Notes under the pieces: model-generated
Database searches by the model: none
Told to the model about the DNA's origin: nothing
Seen by the model: the letters and a program-made list of their open reading frames with translations, nothing else
Shown: positions 1 through 5,629 of the stretch, piece after piece
How positions within the stretch are numbered: position 1 is the first letter of the stretch
How the letters are laid out: every line of letters starts with the position of its first letter
Source: Akkermansiaceae bacterium
Lineage (GTDB): Bacteria; Verrucomicrobiota; Verrucomicrobiia; Verrucomicrobiales; Akkermansiaceae
Reading direction: 5' to 3'
Length of the DNA stretch: 9,144 nt
Assembly (NCBI GenBank): GCA_011524615.1
Contig: WTJZ01000271.1
Location: 1 to 9,144 of the forward strand
Program-made: the position numbers and the translations under genes

Positions 1-1
1 T

Positions 2-1537
2 GGGGGACAAAAGTCTTTTACCTTTCCCTTGAACTCACTTTCTGACGAGTCTCAGCAACGTGTAAGAGCTTGGGGCGAAAGGCAGGAACTAATGGTTCAC
101 CCTCACGGATGGAAGACCGTCACCATACATTTGGGAGAGTTGCGTGGTGATTTTTGGACCTCTTATTCGGCGCAAGAGTTCTCTGATGTCACTGGTAACT
201 TTCAGATGGAATTACCAGAAGGGGGGAGGATTGGGTTTAGCCTATATAGTAATGATTATACTAATGCTGGTTATCTCAATATCCCGTATTCTGGTGAGAC
301 CGATTGGTATTTCAGCTCTGGGAAGAAGGGCTTCTATCTGAAGAAAGGAGAAAGTGGAAAGGAAACGCTCATTTTTGACCTAAAGGAGCAGGCTGGCTTG
401 GTCGCGCGACAGGCAGACATGGCGCGGATCTCTGCGAATCCCACAGCTCTGCGTAGTATGTCGCAAGGGAAGATTGACTGCAATATGTATAAGGGGTTGA
501 GAAGCCTGCAATTCCTTTGGCTAGATGCCCGTCAGGGAGTTGAACATTTGGAGTCGCTTGGGAGCTGCCAAAAGTTAGAGGAGCTCGTCATTGAGGCCGA
601 CTTGGATAAGCCTAGTGTGCTGGATCTCGATGAGGTTCTACAACTCAAGGCCCTCCGCTCATTCTCTCTCTCTAATTGGGGACGTGGCCTACCAGTCACG
701 TCAGAACAACTCTCTCACTTGGCCAAGGCGACTCATTTAGAAGCACTTTCGCTGAGTGGGAATTGTCAGTGCAATGAGTCAGTCCTGCAAGACCTAGAGT
801 CGCTCTCCTCCCTCAAGCTTGAGAATACAATGGGGGAAGAAAGCCCTGTAAACCTAGAAGCGCAGTCGAAGCTCACGGATCTTTCCATAGATCAATATAG
901 CGTTAAGAGATCGTCATTTGCTGCCCTCATGGAGAGTGGGCATTTTAAGTCCCTCCGTTCTCTACAGGTAGATGCATCTTACCCAGTCGAGAATACTCCA
1001 TCTCTTCATAGTCTGACCTTAACCAACGCTAAGCAACAGATGGACTTTTCTCACATTAGTTCAGAACTAGATCTGGCTTATATAGGTTTCAATTCCCTGT
1101 CGAATGCAGGCTACTTGAGTATTGCTCAAAATGCCTCACTCATGAACGCCAAAAGTGTCAAGTTCAGTTCCTCCGAGTTAGGTCACGGGAGTGTCATCAG
1201 TGGCATGAAGCAGCTCGAAACATTACATCTAGAATATTGCAAGAATCTCCAGAGCTTGGATCTCAGCCAGGCGCACCATCTCAAGCATCTCACTATCTAT
1301 GGAGTAGACTCCCTAGAGTCCTTGTCGCTGCCCCCACAGTTGCAAAGTCTAACTATTAAGGATACTCCTATTAAGACCATTTCGGGTTCACCGGCATTAA
1401 AGAATCTGTATCTCAAAGAGTGCAATGCTCTAGAGATGTCTGGATTTCCGTCCTTACCAAGACTCATTAAAAGCCTCAGCTCGATCACGATCAGTACTTC
1501 TCAGCACCTACCTGAGACGTTGAAGAAGCCTTTTTAA
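2..1537 (+). CDS. Leucine-rich-repeat protein with SHD1-like N-terminal tail, 5' partial
   Basis: The reading frame is open from base 2 to the TAA at 1535-1537, so the gene starts before the window. A TTG at 29 is the first possible start, but the codons before it (residues DKSFTFPL, then NSLSDESQQRV) continue a recognisable motif. They match the end of SHD1-like domains (dGk-x-Fx-P-L-xx-LS-xx-D-xx-V) common in Verrucomicrobia and Planctomycetes, which supports an upstream start. After a roughly 110-residue domain of unknown type, about residues 150-495 show irregular leucine-rich spacing (LxxLxL repeats such as HLEALSLSGN, QLETLHLEY, HLKHLTIYG). This is a likely curved solenoid for protein binding. 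No catalytic motif is visible. Its cellular location cannot be judged because the N-terminus is missing. The family assignment is inference from repeat pattern; the LRR call is firmer than the SHD1 call. Confidence 0.7.
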   Translation, partial: GGQKSFTFPLNSLSDESQQRVRAWGERQELMVHPHGWKTVTIHLGELRGDFWTSYSAQEFSDVTGNFQMELPEGGRIGFSLYSNDYTNAGYLNIPYSGETDWYFSSGKKGFYLKKGESGKETLIFDLKEQAGLVARQADMARISANPTALRSMSQGKIDCNMYKGLRSLQFLWLDARQGVEHLESLGSCQKLEELVIEADLDKPSVLDLDEVLQLKALRSFSLSNWGRGLPVTSEQLSHLAKATHLEALSLSGNCQCNESVLQDLESLSSLKLENTMGEESPVNLEAQSKLTDLSIDQYSVKRSSFAALMESGHFKSLRSLQVDASYPVENTPSLHSLTLTNAKQQMDFSHISSELDLAYIGFNSLSNAGYLSIAQNASLMNAKSVKFSSSELGHGSVISGMKQLETLHLEYCKNLQSLDLSQAHHLKHLTIYGVDSLESLSLPPQLQSLTIKDTPIKTISGSPALKNLYLKECNALEMSGFPSLPRLIKSLSSITISTSQHLPETLKKPF

Positions 1538-1542
1538 ACGAA

Positions 1543-1568
1543 CGATGCTGAGAGTCTACTCAGTATCG
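1543..1568. terminator. Hairpin just after the LRR gene, possible terminator
   Basis: Six bases after the LRR stop codon lies a 10-bp stem (CGATGCTGAG with CTCAGTATCG, one G-U pair) around the 6-base loop AGTCTA. On + it is followed by A-rich sequence and has no U-tract; on minus a weak GTTCGTTT tail follows. It sits between two convergent genes, where a shared terminator would be expected. Stem quality is good, but the missing U-tract keeps this tentative. Confidence 0.45.
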
Positions 1569-1577
1569 AAAAGGATA

Positions 1578-1639
1578 AACCGCGAAAGTGGCACAGAATT
1601 TAAGCCCCTAATTCTTTGCGCCTTCGCGACTTAGCGGTT
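1578..1639. repeat. Imperfect inverted copies of an AACCGC...AGAATT element
   Basis: The left arm (1578-1600) begins AACCGCGAAAGT and ends GGCACAGAATT. The reverse complement of the right arm (1610-1639) begins AACCGCTAAGTCGCGAAG and ends GCGCAAAGAATT. The arms share both ends, differ by a short internal gap, and are separated by 9 bases. The composition resembles the CCGCGAAG-x-GCGCGAAG type of dispersed intergenic repeat I recall from many environmental genomes. A related single copy lies at 3939-3955. It fills most of the 148-base gap between the LRR and ATP-grasp-like genes. Confidence 0.5.
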
Positions 1640-1685
1640 CCCCTCCACTCTTAAATTTTTCATCTTCAATTTTGAATCCAACTGA

Positions 1686-2948
1686 CTACGCAACCACGGT
1701 CAACACGGCATCTCGCATCCCGTGGATCTTCTTCTTATCCGCGGGGTTAATGGTCGCGAGTACGCCCCCTAGAGTGACTTGCTTGTAATCAGGCGTGACG
1801 AGGTAGTATGGACAGAGGCGGACACGTCCCTTCATCACCTTCACGGCCCCCGTCTCAGGATCAAAGTACGGATGCTCGACGATTTGGGTGTCGGTAAACT
1901 CCTGCATGATATACGGAGACTGCTCAAAGCTCTGTAGTGCGTGACTCATCGCTTGCTCCCATTCTTGCGCAGACTCGTCATGCCCGATGGTCACGCCTCG
2001 GCTGCCCCATGCTAGTTCTGAGAATCCACTGACCTTGAGCACCAGCTCGCGCTCCTTTTGGCTAAAGCGACCGACCTGCTGCCAGGAATGCACATCTAGA
2101 CGCGGTAGCGCCGCATGTGGGGGGAGTTCCGTAGGGTCGACGACCCACCCATAGGGCACGATCGACTTCAATCGACTCACCTGCTTCTCACGGAGCTCCT
2201 CCGCCCAATACCCTGCTAAGGAGGGCGTATGCAGTAAGGCGAGCCAAAGCTTCTCCTCCAAGTGCGGCTTCACGGGAGGGGTGATCTCGTTCTCTAAATA
2301 ACGTTCCTGTAGTGCGGGCACATTCTCCCAGTCAAAGAGCTCAAAGAAGCGGTATGGAGGCAGGCCACTCTCTGACCTGTCGGCCTCTACAGAATGACAC
2401 AGCCATGGCTGGGACTCCGTCCCCACCTGCTCACAAAGGTACTCCATCTCTGAGCGGTAATCCGCAGACTCCTCCGAGATCTGCACCTCTAGCCCCTCAG
2501 GGGCAAATCGGCGTAAGGCATGCACCATCCCCTCCCCGAGCGTGTCCTCATACTGACTCGCTAACCAGGTCGTCAGCCCCATGCCTCCAGGGACCGAGTC
2601 GAGCTCCGTCATCGAGAACCCATGCTCTGCCAATAAGAGATCGGGGCGAATAACCCGCGGGAGAGCCGTCTTATAGAGGCCATCATACTGAGCCCCTACT
2701 AGCCAATCAGGCTTCCCAGCGTCTAACGTCTCACTAATCCAGGCTGGTATCGTCCCCTTGCGGCTACGTTTGTACAAACGGTCACAAGCCTGCTGAAAGG
2801 CTAAGAGCGTACGGCCTAGCCCCTCTAGCTGGCGGGTTAACTTTTCCTCTAATCGGAGAGGCTCAGGAGAGAGCAGAAAGGGTAATTCTTCCCCGCGGAA
2901 TAAGCCTTGAGCAGGTAATGATGACTTAAAACTCTCCAGTGTACGCAT
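1686..2948 (-). CDS. Conserved hypothetical protein, ATP-grasp-like
   Basis: I do not recognise a named family. With the ATG at 2948 the protein has 420 residues; a TTG at 2978 would add ten residues but lies inside a hairpin, so the ATG is preferred. No Shine-Dalgarno sequence is visible. Residues 100-130 contain RPDLLLAEHGF followed by TELDSVPGGMGLTTWL, resembling the R-P-D ... E-x-N/D-S-x-P-G-G segment of circularly permuted ATP-grasp enzymes such as the glutathionylspermidine synthase group. Residues 300-323 (LVLKVSGFSELAWGSRGVTIG) look like an ATP-grasp Lys plus glycine-rich loop. YIMQEF (346-351) and KGRVRLCPYYL (373-383) could supply later nucleotide and metal contacts. No signal peptide or membrane segment is seen, so it is probably cytoplasmic. 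It is the last of three minus-strand genes but is separated from its upstream neighbour by a hairpin, so it is probably its own unit. The substrate is unknown and the ATP-grasp call is inference. Confidence 0.65.
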   Translation of the reverse strand: MRTLESFKSSLPAQGLFRGEELPFLLSPEPLRLEEKLTRQLEGLGRTLLAFQQACDRLYKRSRKGTIPAWISETLDAGKPDWLVGAQYDGLYKTALPRVIRPDLLLAEHGFSMTELDSVPGGMGLTTWLASQYEDTLGEGMVHALRRFAPEGLEVQISEESADYRSEMEYLCEQVGTESQPWLCHSVEADRSESGLPPYRFFELFDWENVPALQERYLENEITPPVKPHLEEKLWLALLHTPSLAGYWAEELREKQVSRLKSIVPYGWVVDPTELPPHAALPRLDVHSWQQVGRFSQKERELVLKVSGFSELAWGSRGVTIGHDESAQEWEQAMSHALQSFEQSPYIMQEFTDTQIVEHPYFDPETGAVKVMKGRVRLCPYYLVTPDYKQVTLGGVLATINPADKKKIHGMRDAVLTVVA

Positions 2949-2961
2949 AGACCGAAAAAGA

Positions 2962-2993
2962 AAAAAGCTTGCACCCAACGATGCAAACTTTTT
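2962..2993. terminator. Bidirectional terminator-like hairpin
   Basis: A 12-bp stem with one mismatch (AAAAAGCTTGCA and TGCAAACTTTTT) encloses the 8-base loop CCCAACGA. It is followed by a U-run on either strand: TTTTTCC on + and TTTTTTCTTTTT on minus. On the minus strand it lies about 65 bases after the PEP-CTERM gene stop, where it would end that transcript. It also ends only 13 bases before the ATG of the ATP-grasp-like gene. Confidence 0.6.
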
Positions 2994-3058
2994 CCTAAGA
3001 TATTTGATTATTCTCGCCTTTATTAAAGAACTGAGAGCTCTTATAAGGAGATCCCGAC

Positions 3059-3868
3059 CTATCGCTTACGTCGGGTGACGAGTGAAAGACCGCCTAATGC
3101 GATCAGCAAAGTAGATGATGGCTCTGGAATATAGGTGAAAATCGCCTTTAAGCCTACACTATCATCGAGCTCTACAGAATAATCAGTAGTTCCACTGACG
3201 TATGTCGTACCGGTAAAGGCGATATGAGCATCAGTAGATGTGAGGTCGATCGTCACTCCATCTAGGCTCCTTCCTCCTGTGAATCCTGATAAATCGAACC
3301 CGATCTCATCATTTCCCCAGTTTAATTGAGCAGCGTCAAAGCCAAAGACATCATCGGCGGCAGTAATCACATACTCGATCGTCCCAGAGAGGTACATAAA
3401 GCCGAAATCCATATCCACTCCGTCATGAAGACGCAGGTCTCCATTTTCATTAGCGAAACGGGTAATCTCAGCAGTACTGCTAAAGTCTAATGTACCAGCA
3501 ATGTCTAGTGTTACCCCCTTCCCCACAAAGTCCACAAACGTGACATCGTCACTAGCACCTGAGTAGGTGTAGACGGCTCCTGAGCCGATCGTTAGGTCAT
3601 TGTACACATTGATACGGAATGAACCAGAGCCTTGCACGTTAGTCGTCGAGGCCGTCACCACAGCATTTGAGGTATCAATAATGACGGAGTCTCCGCTACC
3701 AGGAACCACTCCTCCATCCCAGTTAGAGGTATCATGGTAGCTAAACAACTCATCAAGGTCTCCCATCGTTGAAGTGTCGACTTGAGCAGGGTTCCACGTG
3801 TAGGTAGCTCCAGAGGCTACAGTAGGGAGAATAAGGCTGGATATTAGTAGTTTATACGTCTTTTTCAT
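3059..3868 (-). CDS. Secreted PEP-CTERM surface protein
   Basis: The ATG at 3868 gives 269 residues and starts directly with a signal peptide (MKKTYKLLISSLILPTVASG, cleavage near Gly20/Ala21). The longer frame to 3931 would bury this signal, so it is rejected. The mature part begins ATYTWNP and contains NWDGGVVPGSGDSVIID (49-65), typical of beta-helical PEP-CTERM proteins. The rest is Gly/Asp/Thr/Ser-rich with few Lys and no Cys, as expected of an extracellular beta-rich protein. The C-terminus has the full sorting signal: PEP at 248-250, a hydrophobic stretch (STLLIALGGLSLV) and the basic tail RRKR. Family knowledge: such proteins are handled by an exosortase and usually linked to exopolysaccharide; no exosortase lies in this window. 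The ligand or role is unknown. A palindrome sits just upstream of the start. Confidence 0.85.
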   Translation of the reverse strand: MKKTYKLLISSLILPTVASGATYTWNPAQVDTSTMGDLDELFSYHDTSNWDGGVVPGSGDSVIIDTSNAVVTASTTNVQGSGSFRINVYNDLTIGSGAVYTYSGASDDVTFVDFVGKGVTLDIAGTLDFSSTAEITRFANENGDLRLHDGVDMDFGFMYLSGTIEYVITAADDVFGFDAAQLNWGNDEIGFDLSGFTGGRSLDGVTIDLTSTDAHIAFTGTTYVSGTTDYSVELDDSVGLKAIFTYIPEPSSTLLIALGGLSLVTRRKR

Positions 3869-3870
3869 AG

Positions 3871-3894
3871 GTCTACATATAGTAATACGTAGAC
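3871..3894. promoter_or_regulatory. Palindrome directly upstream of the PEP-CTERM gene start
   Basis: GTCTACATA and TACGTAGAC form 9-base arms (8 of 9 paired) around the 6-base spacer TAGTAA. The element begins two bases upstream of the ATG of the minus-strand gene. It could be an operator or an RNA hairpin over the ribosome landing site; there is no Shine-Dalgarno sequence here. Function is inferred from position only. Confidence 0.4.
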
Positions 3895-3938
3895 AATCTC
3901 TATATTTCGTAAAAAAGAGAAAAAAATTCAAAAAAAGT

Positions 3939-3955
3939 CCGCGAAGAGCACGAAT
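3939..3955 (+). repeat. Single copy of a CCGCGAAG-type intergenic repeat
   Basis: CCGCGAAGAGCACGAAT resembles the AACCGCTAAGTCGCGAAGG arm of the inverted element at 1578-1639, with the same CCGC, CGAA and AAG composition in a gene-free position. It lies in the 197-base gap between the PEP-CTERM and beta-barrel genes. The match is short, so relatedness is tentative. Confidence 0.35.
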
Positions 3956-4065
3956 CTAAGAGTTTGGGAAGCTTCTACTCCCCAAGCCTATAGGTCAACA
4001 CACTACCTGATAGTAAGATGGTGAAGTACTCCCATCACCTCCTACACACCTCAGGTGCACTAGCT

Positions 4066-4719
4066 CTAGAAGCGTACCTTAACACCTGAATAGTAAGCGT
4101 TATACGCCCCCTTCATCGGTTGCTCGGATCCGTCCTCATCAGTGTAGGATCCCCACACACCGCGAGCTCCAGAGCGGTGCATGATCCCGAGCATGAGCCA
4201 TGAATCGTCGAGTGAATCAAAGCCGATGAGGTCACCTAGGTTAAAGCCGAGTGAAAACTCATTATAATTCAAAAGATTACGACTCTCACGGCCGCTACGG
4301 TTCTGCTTCTCCCCCTCTAAGATTCGCCACGTGTAGGACGCCCCAGTACCGACCTCTGCGATCGTTCTGACCTTATGGTTCCATGGGAAGGACTTCCAAA
4401 CCGCCTTAAAGAGGATCGTGTTCTGCGCCGTGTTATGATCGACGCCACGTTCATCATGGTAATGAGCACCGAGAGTCATGACGATATCACCCTTACCGTC
4501 GAAGATGTCTTCCTTGATCACACGTCCTACGTTCACCCCATAGGAGAACTGAGCGAGTAGTGTCGGGTCGATCGGGACGAGTAATTCACCGACATTATTT
4601 GACGTGCTCACACTCATCATCGGAGTGACTTCCCAGAGTTTCTTAGGAGCTGGCTCTACCACTAAGGACGTTGCCTGAGCCGATAGAACGAGGAGTAAGG
4701 AGAAGAGTACCTGTTTCAT
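4066..4719 (-). CDS. Outer membrane beta-barrel protein, PagL/acyloxyacyl hydrolase-like
   Basis: The ATG at 4719 gives 217 residues beginning with a signal peptide (MKQVLFSLLLVLSAQATS). The longer frame from a TTG at 4755 adds twelve polar residues before it and is rejected. The C-terminus is YYSGVKVRF: alternating residues ending in Phe, the classic outer-membrane beta-barrel assembly signal. Alternating polar/hydrophobic strands run through the body. LGIMHRSGARGVWG (177-190) contains His181-x-Ser183. In PagL-type lipid A deacylases a His-x-Ser motif on a strand carries the catalytic His and Ser, and distant members often read HHRSGxFG. This suggests a lipid-modifying barrel enzyme, but the remaining residues cannot be aligned by eye and a simple structural barrel is possible. 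It lies upstream of the PEP-CTERM gene on the same strand with a 197-base gap, so co-transcription is unsure. It diverges from the tRNA-Leu gene. Confidence 0.65.
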   Translation of the reverse strand: MKQVLFSLLLVLSAQATSLVVEPAPKKLWEVTPMMSVSTSNNVGELLVPIDPTLLAQFSYGVNVGRVIKEDIFDGKGDIVMTLGAHYHDERGVDHNTAQNTILFKAVWKSFPWNHKVRTIAEVGTGASYTWRILEGEKQNRSGRESRNLLNYNEFSLGFNLGDLIGFDSLDDSWLMLGIMHRSGARGVWGSYTDEDGSEQPMKGAYNAYYSGVKVRF

Positions 4720-4847
4720 CGCGTGCGTGGTATACAAGTATCTCCCCCTCCACAACTCTTTTTTACCACATCAGTGTCTCTGCATGGAGAATTCGCAAAT
4801 CTTGTTACCATCATGCCCCACGCACAAAAGAAAATATGCATTTTTTG

Positions 4848-4877
4848 TTGCCATCTATGATCTTTCTGTTGTATCAA
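4848..4877 (+). promoter_or_regulatory. Sigma-70-type promoter for tRNA-Leu and the + strand block
   Basis: TTGCCA (4848-4853, 5 of 6 to TTGACA) and TATCAA (4872-4877, 4 of 6 to TATAAT) are 18 bases apart. Transcription would start near 4884, about five bases before the mature tRNA-Leu 5' end, a usual layout for a tRNA promoter. It is the best promoter match seen in this divergent gap. Confidence 0.5.
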
Positions 4878-4888
4878 GTCCGTCCGCT

Positions 4889-4971
4889 GCCCCAGTGGCG
4901 GAATTGGTAGACGCTGTGGATTTAAAATCCATTGTTCCTAGAACGTGCCGGTTCGAGTCCGGCCTGGGGTA
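4889..4971 (+). tRNA. tRNA-Leu, anticodon UAA
   Basis: This is a type II tRNA of 83 nt. The acceptor arm GCCCCAG pairs with CTGGGGT (first pair G-U), with discriminator A at 4971. The D-loop contains GGTAG. The anticodon arm GTGGA/TCCAT holds the loop TTTAAAA with anticodon TAA at 4923-4925 (reads UUA). A long variable arm (GTTCC...GAAC) fits leucine, and the T arm is GCCGG-TTCGAGT-CCGGC. The 3' CCA is not encoded. A T-rich run follows at once and the next gene starts 22 bases later. Confidence 0.97.
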
Positions 4972-4992
4972 TTTTCTTTCTTTTTTTTAATC

Positions 4993-5535
4993 ATGTCGGA
5001 CAATTTACTAGATCGGCCAATGAGCGAGCTCCGCAAGGAGTACCCAAGTATGAAGCGTGCGCTCTTCTCTTCCTTTCACATTGGTGGTTGTCAGTCATGT
5101 GCCTATGCGGATGGTGAGACACTCGCCTCCGTTTGTGAGCGCAATGAGCTCAATCCTGATGAGGTCGTAAAGGAGATCCTCGAAAGTGCGGAACGTGACG
5201 CCCAGATGATGCTGACACCCCAGCAACTCCATGAACTCCGAGAGGCAGAGCCAGACCTGCTCCTACTGGACTCCCGCACCCGTGAGGAACACGAGGCGGT
5301 CGCGATCAATGGGTCTACCTTTCTGACTCAGCAACTCCAGGACAGCCTGTTCAAGCCGGAGAACTACGAGCGCACCATCGTGATCTATGACCACTCGGGA
5401 CAAAACGCGCTCGATACCTGTTCATGGTTCCAAGGGCACGGTCTCAAGGGGACTCGCATCCTCAAGGGAGGCATCGACCTCTGGGCTCAGGAGGTAGAGA
5501 CCGCCATGCCACGCTACCGAGTCGAACTCGGTTAA
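4993..5535 (+). CDS. DUF1858-like and rhodanese-like fusion lacking the catalytic Cys
   Basis: The ATG at 4993 gives 180 residues; a longer frame from 4945 would translate the 3' half of tRNA-Leu, so it is rejected. Residues 1-65 resemble DUF1858: a YPS/xxL segment, then GGCQSC (Cys33, Cys36) and TLASVCERNELNPDEVVKEI. In that family the paired cysteines suggest metal, Fe-S or redox function. Residues 74-175 follow the rhodanese fold: LLLLDSRTREEHEAVAINGS is the usual D-x-R-xx-x-E-Y/H-xxx-x-I-x-G block, and IVIYDHSGQNALDTCSWFQGHG is the active-site loop region. The catalytic Cys expected after VxxY is Asp133, so sulfurtransferase activity by the normal persulfide route is unlikely. RILKGGIDLW is the typical closing motif. 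No signal or membrane segment is present, so it is cytoplasmic. It sits between two tRNA genes on the same strand (20 bases to tRNA-Arg), perhaps in the same transcript. The rhodanese fold is a confident call; DUF1858 is moderate. Confidence 0.8.
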   Translation: MSDNLLDRPMSELRKEYPSMKRALFSSFHIGGCQSCAYADGETLASVCERNELNPDEVVKEILESAERDAQMMLTPQQLHELREAEPDLLLLDSRTREEHEAVAINGSTFLTQQLQDSLFKPENYERTIVIYDHSGQNALDTCSWFQGHGLKGTRILKGGIDLWAQEVETAMPRYRVELG

Positions 5536-5554
5536 ACACTTTTTTTCTCTCTCT

Positions 5555-5629
5555 GGGTCTATAGTTCAATGGATAGAATGTTGGTTTCCGGTACCAAAGA
5601 TGTGGGTTCGACTCCCGCTGGACCTGCCA
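5555..5629 (+). tRNA. tRNA-Arg, anticodon CCG, with encoded CCA
   Basis: The acceptor arm GGGTCTA (5555-5561) pairs with TGGACCT (5619-5625), followed by discriminator G and an encoded CCA (5627-5629). The D arm contains GTTCAATGGATAGAA. The anticodon arm TTGGT/ACCAA holds the loop TTCCGGT with anticodon CCG at 5588-5590 (reads CGG). The T arm has GGGTTCGACTCCC. It lies 20 bases after the rhodanese-like gene and has no clear promoter of its own, so it may be processed from a common transcript. All ATG starts of the next gene fall within it. Confidence 0.97.

Noticed and set aside
2312..2653. 113-codon + strand frame inside the ATP-grasp-like gene
   Set aside because: It is antisense to a well-supported gene, with low-complexity Pro/Ser/Arg/His composition typical of a shadow frame.
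3962..3987. Hairpin GTTTGGG/CCCAAGC as terminator of the beta-barrel gene
   Set aside because: The stem is 7 bp with a 12-base loop and no U-tract on the minus strand; it is too weak to call.
4020..4039. GGTGA/TCACC inverted repeat after the beta-barrel gene
   Set aside because: The short stem has a long loop and no U-run; it may be chance.
4671..4990. Overlapping + strand frames upstream of and through tRNA-Leu
   Set aside because: They run through the divergent promoter gap and the tRNA itself, with no family resemblance; they are artefacts.
4973..4990. T-rich run after tRNA-Leu as an intrinsic terminator
   Set aside because: There is no stem other than the tRNA itself before the run, and it is interrupted by C; read-through into the rhodanese-like gene is likely.
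4889..5629. tRNA genes as integration sites for a mobile element
   Set aside because: No integrase, no repeated tRNA 3' end and no foreign gene block are visible; both flanks are ordinary genes.
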